NCBI GenBank assembly: GCA_963815475.1
Contig: CAWFHD010000003.1
Coordinates: 1,054,001 to 1,118,000, forward strand
From: Sulfopaludibacter sp963815475
Lineage (GTDB): Bacteria; Acidobacteriota; Terriglobia; Bryobacterales; Bryobacteraceae
Length of the DNA stretch: 64,000 nt
Direction of reading: 5' to 3'
Shown: positions 1-8,047 of the stretch, one piece after another
Layout of the letters: every line of letters begins with the position of its first letter
Numbering within the stretch: the first letter of the stretch is position 1
Notes under the pieces: model-generated
Databases searched by the model: none
Seen by the model: only the letters and a program-made list of their open reading frames with translations
What the model was told of the DNA's origin: nothing
Program-made: the position numbers and the translations under genes

Positions 1-746
1 CGTTCGAGCCGCATCTGCCTGCCCACCCACCACACGGCCGGGTGGTAGAACAGCACCGTCTCGATGGCCGTTTGAAGAGAATTGAGAAGGTAGTCCTGCC
101 GGCGAATGTGGGCCAACTCATGCGCCAGGATTGCCGCGATCTGGGTCTCGCTGAGGCCGGTGAGCGCCGTTACAGGAAGAAGAATGTGCGGCCGGAGCCA
201 GCCAATCGCAGTCGGAACCCGGACCGTTGCGGAGGCGCACAATCGGACAGGGGCGGAGACGCGCAGCCTCCGCTGCAATCGTCTCAGAGCGTCCTCCAAA
301 TCAGGCATCGCCGGGCTGGCTTCACGCGTCAGTTTCCGGATGCCCATCCAACTGCCTGCGACCCCTGCGGAGAGTAACGATACTCCAACTATCCAGATGC
401 ACACGGCCCACCCGAAAATTCCGGGGTGCGGCGCACTGGAGACCGGGGCATCATAGACTAGTTGCGCAGGCGTAGTCGCCGGCGCCTCTTGGGAGAATCG
501 AGCCGCTGGCGCATCGCCCTGCTGCGCGCTTCGGGAATTCCACGTCGCGGTAACGATTAGCGCGATTGGCATCGCCAGCATGATCAGGCTCGCCGCCGCG
601 TACCGAAGGCGGGCCGCCGATGGAGGCGTGATCGTCTTGACGAAGCATAACAACAAAGCCAGTAGCGATCCCTGCCAGATAAAATGAAGCAGCGCCCCGC
701 CCAAAGCCTGCACTGAGGGGTGCGCGAGAAAGATTTCCAACGTCAT
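1..746 (-). CDS. M56 family (BlaR1-like) membrane metallopeptidase, 3' end outside window
   Basis: N-terminal ~248 residues of a BlaR1/MecR1-type integral membrane zinc protease. The reading frame begins at the ATG at 746 and stays open to the left window edge. Hydrophobic segments occupy the first ~140 residues, followed by the zinc motif HELAH (HExxH) encoded near positions 85-105. In this family the protease senses a signal and triggers cleavage of the partner BlaI-type repressor. The start codon overlaps the stop of the upstream blaI-like gene (ATGA), so the two are translationally coupled. The sensor or substrate domain lies outside the window, so the inducing signal cannot be inferred; beta-lactam sensing is not shown. 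Confidence 0.85.
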   Translation of the reverse strand, partial: MTLEIFLAHPSVQALGGALLHFIWQGSLLALLLCFVKTITPPSAARLRYAAASLIMLAMPIALIVTATWNSRSAQQGDAPAARFSQEAPATTPAQLVYDAPVSSAPHPGIFGWAVCIWIVGVSLLSAGVAGSWMGIRKLTREASPAMPDLEDALRRLQRRLRVSAPVRLCASATVRVPTAIGWLRPHILLPVTALTGLSETQIAAILAHELAHIRRQDYLLNSLQTAIETVLFYHPAVWWVGRQMRLE

Positions 747-1126
747 TTGGCGCCTCGCTCGTAGTCCCTGAGGACTTTTCGAATCTCGGCCAATTCTTCC
801 GCGGTGGCTTTTCTCGACGACAACGCCTGCAACAACAATCTGCTCATCGACCCTTCGAACGCCTGGTCGAGAAGGTCGGACACTAGAGTGCGCTGGGCCT
901 GTTCCTTCGGCAGCAGCGCTTCATAAATATGCGCCCACGGCTTTTCGTCGCGGGTTACCAACCCTTTCTCGTGCATAAGCTGCATGAACTTCAGGACGGT
1001 GGTGTACCCGGTCTTTCTGATTGAGTTCAGGGCTTCGTGGACCTGGCGGACGGTGCTCGGTCCCCGCCGCCATAGAACGCGGAGAATCGCCAATTCGGAA
1101 TCGGTCGGTCGTGGGGGTTTGCCCAT
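743..1126 (-). CDS. BlaI/MecI/CopY family transcriptional repressor
   Basis: A 127-residue winged-helix repressor. It opens with MGKPPRPTDSELAILRVLW and contains the helix-turn-helix stretch with VRQVHEAL followed by GYTTVLKFMQLMHEKGLV, both typical of BlaI/MecI, plus a C-terminal dimerisation helix. I chose the ATG at 1126; a TTG at 1150 is also in frame but lies inside the operator. The gene is the first of a two-gene operon with the M56 protease that presumably cleaves it. Two palindromes just upstream (1141-1177) indicate autorepression. Acidobacteria carry many such pairs regulating secreted-protein or stress genes, so the regulon is unknown. Confidence 0.92.
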   Translation of the reverse strand: MGKPPRPTDSELAILRVLWRRGPSTVRQVHEALNSIRKTGYTTVLKFMQLMHEKGLVTRDEKPWAHIYEALLPKEQAQRTLVSDLLDQAFEGSMSRLLLQALSSRKATAEELAEIRKVLRDYERGAK

Positions 1127-1140
1127 CGAGAGCGAGTCTA

Positions 1141-1177
1141 TACGAAACAATTCGTAAAGTCAACGAACTATTTCGTA
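1141..1177 (-). promoter_or_regulatory. Tandem BlaI-type operators
   Basis: Two palindromes precede the repressor gene. The first is a perfect TACGAA-N4-TTCGTA at 1141-1156. The second is AACGAA-N4-TTCGTA at 1162-1177, with one mismatched arm base. Their centres are 21 bp apart, two helical turns, so two repressor dimers could bind the same face of the DNA. The position immediately upstream of the blaI-like start fits an autoregulatory operator. That BlaI binds here is inference from family behaviour and location. Confidence 0.75.
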
Positions 1178-1421
1178 GAGAGTCAGGGAAAGTATCGTCG
1201 ACCCCTCGGAAACAGGCAAGTGGACGAAGAGTGGGTACATATACGGCCAATTACCAACCGGTTGTGGCCCACCAGTTGGTTTTTGCCGTTTTCTTGCCAG
1301 TGAGACATTTCAACATCGGTAAACGCTGGCGACCAGGGAGGATCCAACGTCCCGGCTCAATTCGGCGGCTTCTGGCAATGCGAATATGGTTGCGAAGGGT
1401 CCCCGGGGGGATGGTTTACAA

Positions 1422-2423
1422 ATGACTCTTACTAATGGGAGGCTGCGGTCACTCAGGATAGTATTATTCGTTTCAGCGCTGCTGTCGCTGATCGCCCTTG
1501 CGGGCGCCTCATACCAAGCCATCGCGTGGCGTGCGGACGTCCAACGCTCTCGTCGTCCCGGCCAGCTCGTTAGTGCCGGCGAGTTTCGGCTCAACCTCTA
1601 CTGCACAGGAGAAGGGCGCCCAACTGTTGTTCTGGAGGCCGGACTAGCCGACTCGCTCGACACGTGGAGAGGTTTGCAACCAACGATCGCGCGATTCGCT
1701 CGTGTCTGTTCCTATGACCGCGCCGGCTACGGCTACAGCGAGAGTGGACCGATGCCTCGAACCAGCGACCGGATCGCATCGGAATTGCATGCAGCGCTGC
1801 TATCTGCCGGCGAAAAACCACCCTATCTGCTCGTCGGCCATTCGTTCGGCGGCTTCAACGTTCGGGTCTTCAATGGCAAGTATTCGGACGAGGTAGGAGG
1901 GATCGTTCTGATCGACGCCACCCAGGAGGATCAGTACCGGCTGCTCCCGAGGGCTTGGAGTAACCTGGGCGCGGCAACGCTCCGGCGCGCCCAACGGCAA
2001 GCCTTTTGGGCTCCGCTTTACATCGACCTGGGTATCGCTCGCCTCCAATTGCGGCTGCAAGGACAGCACGCACCGCCAGTGCTTCTCCAGTCGAAGTACC
2101 TCAAGGCGAGGACCAGCGAGTTCGAGAACATCGAAGTGAGCGCCGAGCAAGCCCGAAGAGCGGATCATATCGGGTTTAAGCCACTCGTCGTGCTCACGGC
2201 CAACAGGGTCATCGATGCCGGTTTGAAGGCTGCCCTCAGCAAAGAGGATCAGATAGCTTATGAGCAAACCTGGGTCAACGACCTACAGCTTCGCTTGGCA
2301 CGCCTGTCCACGCTGGGCCGGCGCGTCGTGGTGACGAACAGTAGCCACGACATGCCTTCCGACCGCCCAGACGCGATTGTTAAAGCCGTACGAGAGTTGT
2401 GCGTTCCACAGCACCAACCTTAA
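1422..2423 (+). CDS. Membrane-anchored alpha/beta hydrolase
   Basis: A 333-residue alpha/beta-hydrolase-fold protein. A hydrophobic segment at residues ~12-30 should anchor it in the membrane or act as an uncleaved signal. The catalytic triad is visible: nucleophile Ser141 in GHSFGG, an acid in IVLIDAT, and His in NSSHDMPSD near the C terminus. The oxyanion region is represented by VVLEAGLADS. The substrate cannot be told. I used the ATG at 1422; an in-frame ATG at 1386 would add 12 residues. It stands alone, and the downstream VWA gene is convergent. Confidence 0.85.
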   Translation: MTLTNGRLRSLRIVLFVSALLSLIALAGASYQAIAWRADVQRSRRPGQLVSAGEFRLNLYCTGEGRPTVVLEAGLADSLDTWRGLQPTIARFARVCSYDRAGYGYSESGPMPRTSDRIASELHAALLSAGEKPPYLLVGHSFGGFNVRVFNGKYSDEVGGIVLIDATQEDQYRLLPRAWSNLGAATLRRAQRQAFWAPLYIDLGIARLQLRLQGQHAPPVLLQSKYLKARTSEFENIEVSAEQARRADHIGFKPLVVLTANRVIDAGLKAALSKEDQIAYEQTWVNDLQLRLARLSTLGRRVVVTNSSHDMPSDRPDAIVKAVRELCVPQHQP

Positions 2424-2479
2424 CCGCCTGCCCGCAGTCCTCCTTCTAACGGCGTAGTGGCGATCGGCGGCAGCGGCTT

Positions 2480-2494
2480 TCCCACTTCGTGGGA
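2480..2494. terminator. Small hairpin between convergent genes
   Basis: TCCCAC-TTC-GTGGGA forms a 6-bp stem with a 3-nt loop between the stops of the hydrolase (2423) and the VWA protein (2594). It has no clear T-tract on either strand, so a terminator role is only possible. Nothing else is recognisable in this 170-bp gap. Confidence 0.3.
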
Positions 2495-2593
2495 TCAGTC
2501 GATCCTTCGCGACCGGGCGGGACTAACTGGCCACGGTGAGCGAGGAATCGGAGTTGCGTCGATTTGGCCGGCCCTTAGTTGTCCATGCTTCGT

Positions 2594-3934
2594 TCAATAT
2601 GTCGCGCTCCGTTTACCTTCAGTCACCTTGCCGCTGGATTTCGGTGCGAGCTTAACTTCCAGCTTGTGCTGACGCGGCGATTCTGATGGCGGCGGTATAA
2701 ACCCGACGGTATAGTTCGAACTGAAGCGAGCCAACGCATGCTTCTTTACCCGTTCAAGAATGTGGTGGGTTTCCCCGCCGTTCATTGAATACCCGTTGGG
2801 GGACAAAAGCAACACAAGGCCTGGTGTGTCGGCGTCGGCATTGACGAAGTGATTCATGGCATCGAAGCGGAGCCCTCCGGTGAGGGCTCCGAGGAGTTCA
2901 AACGGGTAGTTGTAGTAAGAAGCGAAGTAGGGCGGCCCACAATTCGAACAGGCGCCCTTCACATAATTTGCGCCGCCTGGTCCTAACATTGAAGGCTTAA
3001 CGGCGCCGTTCCGGTCGTCCTTCGAGCTATAAAAATAATAGACACCATGATTCACAGGGTTACTGTACGTGTAGCCCTCGTACGGCATGACCCATGGGAA
3101 CCCTGGGAGAGCTACCGGATAGACAGGGACGCCGGCCGCAACTGCCTGGTCAGCGAGGTCCCCCGGGGTTATGGAGGTTCCCTCCGCGCCGGTGGAAAAG
3201 ATTACCAGGGCACGGGCTGCCTTCGCCCTGTCGGTATCCGCCTCTTCCTCACGAGGCGAGGGACCGACAGCCGAGTCCTTCAAAGCCGAAACCGCCCCCG
3301 CTAACGACCACGGCTGTGGAAGATATCCGTCCGCCTGCGCTTTACGCTCCATGTCGCGAACCGCGAGACCTGCCGGTAACGGAATGTCCATGTCCTGACC
3401 AACGGCTTGGCCGGCCAGCCTTGGACCAGCCAATCGATGCAGAGCATCGGCGAGGACCTTGGGATCGCTGGTAGATTGGCACAGCCGCTGCAGCCGAAAT
3501 TGATCCAAGCGATAGATCGAAAACCGGATGGAAGCCCCATGCTCGTCAAGAAGCTGCCGTGCGATCGCTTCGCTCCAGTAGTCGGCAAGGTCCCAAAGGG
3601 CCTCGGTGTCCCAAAACCCGGCTCTTCCCCTCAGATCTCTCCTGGGGGGCGTGACCCTGGGGTTCGTGACGTCGAACATCACCACAAGATCGAGCGTGAG
3701 ATGGACGGGAGGAGCTTCAAATATCGTGAAGCCGCGCGGGACTCCGTCTTCGAGCAGCACCACATCCGCGGGCTTCAGATCGGAAACCGAACGAGACCCG
3801 CGACGAACCTGGAAAGGAACGGTCACAAGGTCGGTCCGGGCGTGAAACGAGGGTGCGACGGGCTCTTGTTGCGCGATGCACAAGCCAACCAGCAACACGG
3901 CCGCGGCAACGTTGCGACTGGCCTGACCGATCAT
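2594..3934 (-). CDS. VWFA-related acidobacterial domain secreted protein
   Basis: A 446-residue protein with an N-terminal signal peptide (hydrophobic residues ~8-21, then AQQ). It then has the acidobacterial VWA-type layout: an introductory beta domain with VSDLKPADVVLLEDGVPR, followed by a Rossmann-like A domain with LDLVVMFDVTN. The metal-site (MIDAS) consensus DxSxS is degenerate here: Asp88 is present but the following positions are Val-Thr-Asn. Proteins of this type are abundant in Acidobacteria and their function is unknown; roles in protein-protein interaction at the cell envelope are usually assumed. It is a single gene, convergent with the hydrolase. Confidence 0.85.
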   Translation of the reverse strand: MIGQASRNVAAAVLLVGLCIAQQEPVAPSFHARTDLVTVPFQVRRGSRSVSDLKPADVVLLEDGVPRGFTIFEAPPVHLTLDLVVMFDVTNPRVTPPRRDLRGRAGFWDTEALWDLADYWSEAIARQLLDEHGASIRFSIYRLDQFRLQRLCQSTSDPKVLADALHRLAGPRLAGQAVGQDMDIPLPAGLAVRDMERKAQADGYLPQPWSLAGAVSALKDSAVGPSPREEEADTDRAKAARALVIFSTGAEGTSITPGDLADQAVAAGVPVYPVALPGFPWVMPYEGYTYSNPVNHGVYYFYSSKDDRNGAVKPSMLGPGGANYVKGACSNCGPPYFASYYNYPFELLGALTGGLRFDAMNHFVNADADTPGLVLLLSPNGYSMNGGETHHILERVKKHALARFSSNYTVGFIPPPSESPRQHKLEVKLAPKSSGKVTEGKRSATY

Positions 3935-3983
3935 ATTGGAAAGACGTGTACGTCGAGCCGCACGTAACGCTTCGTTGCCAAAG

Positions 3984-4001
3984 TTCAGCCTTCGGGCTGA
4001 A
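3984..4001. repeat. UUCG-loop hairpin TTCAGCC/GGCTGAA
   Basis: A perfect 7-bp inverted repeat closes a TTCG loop in the 286-bp gap between the VWA and BON genes. It resembles the other small GGC/GCC palindromes scattered between genes in this window. It could be a REP-like element or a weak transcript-end hairpin; no T-tract follows. No gene is supported in the rest of the gap. Confidence 0.4.
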
Positions 4002-4220
4002 TTGAGAATCCCGGTTGTGGCTGGGAATCAAGGCCGAAATACCTGCGGATTGGCAGACGGAAGCCCCACCAAACGAATCGAGTTTTTCATGCGAGACCAG
4101 ATTCAATGATGAGCCTGGGCGGTCCTTCGGGCAATCTATGCCCACCAGTTAACGATCGACGCGCTCAACTGCGCGATGTGTCAGGCGGGACCGACCCGCG
4201 GGAATGATCTGCTTTCCGCG

Positions 4221-4805
4221 TCAATGGCCGACGGTAAGACGATTCGTCACCGAGACCACTCCCGGCACTGCTCTCGCCCATCCGGCCGCCCTTCGCGCGT
4301 CGTCATTCGAACTGACACGGCCCTCAAGCACCACGCTGCCGGATTGAACCACGACATGGATGGTCCCGCCGCCGCCCTGCGTCGTGTATATACTCATCGA
4401 GGAATGCCCATAGATGGCCGTGAACACCGCGATGCGGACGCGGTTGTCCGCGGGCGAGTCGGGCAGGAAGGTAATCAAGTTGACGACGTGGGCAACGCCC
4501 GGGATGCCCTTGACCACCCTCGCCGCATCGTACTTCAGATCGGGATGAAACACCTGGCCGTGCAGGATCACGGTGGCGCCCTGGACTGCGAATTCCAGAT
4601 GATCGAAGACCCCAAAGAAAGCCAGGTTGAGCAGTTCGCGATGGACTTCGCTTTCCATGGTGTCTTCACCGAAGGTCGAAACGTTGGAGACGCAGAGAGG
4701 CGCGTACTCGCTGAGCCTTGGAGGATACCCCCCCGCATGCGACGTGCCCCACGCCACCCCACAGAATAGAAGAATTGCCGCTACTGCTGAACCGGGTCTG
4801 GTCAT
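4221..4805 (-). CDS. Exported protein with two BON domains
   Basis: A 194-residue protein with an N-terminal signal peptide (MTRPGSAVAAILLFCGVAWG). Two BON domains follow. The first covers residues ~50-110 and includes VILHGQVFHPDLKYDAARV and GIPGVAHVVNLI. The second covers ~145-192 and includes SVVLEGRVSSNDDARRAAG and VPGVVSVTNRL. BON domains bind phospholipid or act in outer-membrane maintenance (OsmY, Kbp), so a periplasmic stress or envelope role is plausible. It stands alone between the VWA and sensor-kinase genes on the same strand, with gaps of more than 200 bp on both sides. Confidence 0.85.
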   Translation of the reverse strand: MTRPGSAVAAILLFCGVAWGTSHAGGYPPRLSEYAPLCVSNVSTFGEDTMESEVHRELLNLAFFGVFDHLEFAVQGATVILHGQVFHPDLKYDAARVVKGIPGVAHVVNLITFLPDSPADNRVRIAVFTAIYGHSSMSIYTTQGGGGTIHVVVQSGSVVLEGRVSSNDDARRAAGWARAVPGVVSVTNRLTVGH

Positions 4806-4942
4806 AATTACCCCGTTGTTTCACGCCTTGGGCGTCGTCTGCCCTTCTATTGCTGTGGATTCTTTTGGAAATAGGCGCGACTTATTTCTTGGGGCGTAGC
4901 CAGTCACCATTACGGGGCCATAGGTTGGACGGCCACCGGAAT

Positions 4943-4982
4943 TGGTGGGCTCAAGCCTGCCGCAAACTCAAGCCTGCCCCAC
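4943..4982. repeat. Degenerate copies of the GCAGGC palindrome family
   Basis: Two direct copies of CTCAAGCCTGCC(CCAC) occur in the gap between the BON and sensor-kinase genes. The right arm and loop match the hairpins at 29789-29826 and 48563-48623, but the left arm (GCAGGC) is decayed. They appear to be remnants of the same REP-like family. Confidence 0.4.
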
Positions 4983-5010
4983 GGTGCGATTCCGGTCCAT
5001 TAGGATTGCA

Positions 5011-6882
5011 CTAGCCGTTTTGGGAGTTCGAGAGCATCTCATTCACCTTGCGCGCGAGTTCGGAAGGCGTAAATGGCTTCTGGAGGAAGGCCACGGTAGG
5101 GTCGCGGAGCGGCCGGTCGGTCATCTCATGGTCAGAGTAGCCGGATATATAAAGCACCCTGGTTTCGGGGTGTAGCGGGGCCACGCGTCTGGCGAGTTCA
5201 GGCCCGCTCAAGCCGGGCATCACGACATCGCTCACCATCAGGTCGATGCGCGCCGCATGATCCCGCGCCACGGTGAGGGCTCGTTCGGAGTCGGCGGCGT
5301 CGAATACGACATATCCGAGACTCAGCAGTGTCTCCCTCGCCAGTTGTCGAATTTCCGGATTGTCCTCTACCAGCAGAACGGTCGCTTTCCCGGTGAGGAT
5401 TGCTCGCGGAATCGAAGGCGTCGCCGCTTGCGGCAGGCCCTCGGCGCGGCGGAGGAAGACTTCGAAGGTGGATCCGCGGCCTGGCTCGCTTTGGACGCGT
5501 ATGTGCCCGTTGTGGTTCTTTACGATGCCGTAGGTGGTGGACAAGCCCAGTCCTGTGCCCTTGCCTACTTCCTTGGTGGTGAAGAAGGGTTCGAACAAGC
5601 GGAGTTTCGTCTGTTCATCGATGCCGATTCCGGTGTCGGTCACGGCCAGTAACGCGTGCAGGCCGGGTCGTGAGTCGGAAGTGTCGTCCGCAGCATTCCG
5701 GTCGGGTTCCTTGAGTCCGGTTTGCAGCGTCAAACGGCCGCCCTTGGGCATGGCATCGCGGGCATTGGTTGCGAGGTTCATGATCACCTGTTCAATCTGG
5801 CCGACGTCCGCGATGACACAGAGCGGTTCGCCGGTCAGAATCGTGACCAGTTCAATGTCTTCACCGATCAGGCGGCGGAGCATGGCTTCCACTTCAGTGA
5901 CCACTTGATTCAGATCGATGACTTCCAATTTCAACGGCTTCCCGCGGCTGAAGGCGAGGAGCTGCCGCGTCAGCCCGGCGGCCTTTTGCCCTGCCTTGCT
6001 GATTTCCTCGATGCCTCTGCGCATGGAATCGTCCAGGTCGACTCGTTTCAGGACGAGATCGGCGTAACCGCTAATGATGGTGAGCAGGTTGTTGAAATCG
6101 TGGGCCACGCCGCCCGCGAGCCGTCCTACAGCTTCCATTCGCTGCGAGTGCAACAACTGGCGCTCCGATTCCAGAAGGGCGGCCTCATGTTGTTTGCGCC
6201 GGGTGGCGTCGCGAAATACCAGGATCGCTCCCACGATCCTTCCCGAATCGGTTTGAATCGGGGCCATAGAATCATCGACGGGCACTTGCTCATTCGACTT
6301 CGAGATGACGCAAGTGTTCTCCGGAAGCGAAACGACGCTCCGCAATGTCTCGACTTCCGGCAGAGGCACGCCTTCCCCTGTCTGCAGATAACTACACCGA
6401 AACACCTCCGCCAGATGCCTCCCTTTGGCTTCGTCCTGCGACCATCCGGTCAACTGCTCCGCCAGAGGATTGACGAAGCGCACGCGGCCACGGCGGTCTG
6501 TGGCGATGACGGCGTCGCCGATGCTTCTCAGGGTAGCCGCCATGATTCCCTGATTCTCCTGGAGTGCGCCGCTCAGCCAGGCGATGAGGGCTCCGGAAAA
6601 CGTGAAAGTCCCCAAGCGGATCAGATCGGCCGTATCGCTGACTGCAAATCCGGCGGGTGGCATGTGGTAATAGGCGGTACCGATGGCGAGAATCGCAGTG
6701 GAGAGCAGTCCACCTGACTTGCCTCCGACCCATGCGCTCAGTACGACGGCGGGAAAGAGGACTGAGAAAATGTTGTGTTCCGTCCAAGTCTTGACGTAAG
6801 CCGAAAGTAGGAGGAATCCGGCATTGACAACCAGGATGGTGGCGATCCGGAAGCGGTAATTGTATTGCCTCGGAATCTTCAT
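5011..6882 (-). CDS. Hybrid sensor histidine kinase with DUF4118, PAS, HisKA, HATPase and receiver domains
   Basis: A 623-residue hybrid kinase. Residues ~10-105 form a four-helix membrane module like KdpD/DUF4118. A PAS domain spans ~112-230. HisKA has the phospho-acceptor His261 in GGVAHDFNNLL, followed by an HATPase_c domain with N-box NLATNARDAM and G-boxes DTGIGI and GKGTGLGLS. A C-terminal receiver domain (~500-620) has acidic Glu/Asp at 506-507, phospho-acceptor Asp552 in SDVVMPG and Lys602 in QKPF. No separate regulator or output gene adjoins it, so the signal is probably relayed to an unlinked phosphotransfer protein or response regulator, or the receiver domain is autoregulatory. 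Confidence 0.92.
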   Translation of the reverse strand: MKIPRQYNYRFRIATILVVNAGFLLLSAYVKTWTEHNIFSVLFPAVVLSAWVGGKSGGLLSTAILAIGTAYYHMPPAGFAVSDTADLIRLGTFTFSGALIAWLSGALQENQGIMAATLRSIGDAVIATDRRGRVRFVNPLAEQLTGWSQDEAKGRHLAEVFRCSYLQTGEGVPLPEVETLRSVVSLPENTCVISKSNEQVPVDDSMAPIQTDSGRIVGAILVFRDATRRKQHEAALLESERQLLHSQRMEAVGRLAGGVAHDFNNLLTIISGYADLVLKRVDLDDSMRRGIEEISKAGQKAAGLTRQLLAFSRGKPLKLEVIDLNQVVTEVEAMLRRLIGEDIELVTILTGEPLCVIADVGQIEQVIMNLATNARDAMPKGGRLTLQTGLKEPDRNAADDTSDSRPGLHALLAVTDTGIGIDEQTKLRLFEPFFTTKEVGKGTGLGLSTTYGIVKNHNGHIRVQSEPGRGSTFEVFLRRAEGLPQAATPSIPRAILTGKATVLLVEDNPEIRQLARETLLSLGYVVFDAADSERALTVARDHAARIDLMVSDVVMPGLSGPELARRVAPLHPETRVLYISGYSDHEMTDRPLRDPTVAFLQKPFTPSELARKVNEMLSNSQNG

Positions 6883-6929
6883 CGCACCCCTCCCGAGAGT
6901 TATATATGCGATTGTTCACCCAAACACGG

Positions 6930-7133
6930 TCAGGTAGTGCTGAAGTGCCTTGACTTCCAGGTGGATTCCTTTCCCAGCACGCATCCGACTACCGCCAGAA
7001 GGAGCAGCGCTGTACAGAACATTGAAAACCCGACAAGGTAAACGGCAATCACTCCGAAGCGTTGCAGCATCCCCCATAATTCCCGGGGCCGCTGCCTTCG
7101 GCTTTGCGATTGCATCTTCAAGCCGCTGAACAT
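6930..7133 (-). CDS. Possible small single-pass membrane protein
   Basis: A 67-residue reading frame starting at MFSGLKMQSQ. It has a basic N-terminal half and one strongly hydrophobic segment (FGVIAVYLVGFSMFCTALLL) at residues ~26-50. A GAGG-type ribosome-binding site lies about 10 nt upstream of the ATG. It sits 47 bp upstream of the hybrid kinase on the same strand and could be co-transcribed. A 121-codon frame overlaps it in another phase but lacks membrane or domain character. I do not recognise a family; the support is the transmembrane segment and ribosome-binding site only. Confidence 0.4.
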   Translation of the reverse strand: MFSGLKMQSQSRRQRPRELWGMLQRFGVIAVYLVGFSMFCTALLLLAVVGCVLGKESTWKSRHFSTT

Positions 7134-7505
7134 TTTGCCCAACCTCACTTCCGCGCGGTGCGGACACGGAAACCCCTCCCCGCGACTCGATCGTGGCAAG
7201 ACCCGTAACGAGTGTCGACTTCAAATACGGGCCGGTTTGCCGACTCCGTCCGCCATGTTTACCCAGCACGGTCGCTTGCAAGTAATATGCCTTCGGGTTG
7301 GACGCTAAACATCGCCTCTGTCACACCGCCCAAGTGTCCGTTTTGAGCGCAGTTCGACCCACGGGTGTACGGTTTCGGAAGGCGTAGTCGAATACTCCCC
7401 CTCTGAAGCGGGCTTGAACCTGCTCCGGAAGTCCCAAGCTCTGGCAAGCGGCTTGCATCGGGACTTCGGTGGAACCTTTCATCCGTTTCGCCGTCTTTAT
7501 CCAGC
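7134..7505. other. Intergenic region, nothing recognised
   Basis: This 372-bp stretch separates leftward and rightward genes, so it must hold both promoters. I see no convincing gene, operator palindrome, RNA gene or repeat in it. Short frames present on the minus strand lack a ribosome-binding site or recognisable sequence. Confidence 0.5.
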
Positions 7506-7874
7506 ATGAATAAACTCGCGTTCGCGCTCCTTTTCGTAGCTTTGGCTGCCTACGCCGCCGCTGCCGACGTAACCGGCACGTGGTCGGGGACGTTCGTTCC
7601 CGAAGGCGGAGATTCCAGCACGGCATATATGGTGATCAAGCAAAGCGGCACGACCATTACCGGTACTGCCGGTCCAGATGCGTCTACCCAGTGGGCCATC
7701 CAAACCGGCAAGATCGCCGGCAACACGATCACAATCGAGGTAAAGGACCCCGACAGCGGCACTGTTTACAAGTGCTCCATGGTGTTGGATGGAAACAAGA
7801 TGAAGGGCGATGTGGAGGCCAGTTCCGGAGGCCAGAGTCAAAAGGGGAAAATCGACATCAGCAAGGCAAATTGA
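7506..7874 (+). CDS. Small secreted beta-barrel-like protein of unknown function
   Basis: A 122-residue protein with a clear signal peptide (MNKLAFALLFVALAAYAAAA, cleavage near residue 20). The mature part begins DVTGTWSG and runs in short alternating strands (TYMVIKQSGTTITGT-like, then KIAGNTITIEV, CSMVLDGNKMKGDV). Proteins that open with 'GTWxG' and carry repeated strand-Gly patterns are common in Acidobacteria and look lipocalin-like, but no function is known. It lies 173 bp before the RND operon and is probably transcribed separately. Confidence 0.75.
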   Translation: MNKLAFALLFVALAAYAAAADVTGTWSGTFVPEGGDSSTAYMVIKQSGTTITGTAGPDASTQWAIQTGKIAGNTITIEVKDPDSGTVYKCSMVLDGNKMKGDVEASSGGQSQKGKIDISKAN

Positions 7875-8047
7875 CCCCTAGCCCTAAAGGGCCTGCGCAA
7901 AATGACTCCAAAATATTTCGGAACTCGGTAACAATGGGTTGATGGCCGTTCGCCCCTTTGTATGTAACGCACTAGGCCCATGTGTACACCAAGCGCCCTT
8001 TTTTCCACTTGTCCCGATCGTCATAGAATAGGAGTTCTGGGACAAGC

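Noticed and set aside
5722..6717. A 331-codon plus-strand frame opposite the hybrid kinase
   Set aside because: Shadow of the kinase coding strand, with no ribosome-binding site or family resemblance.
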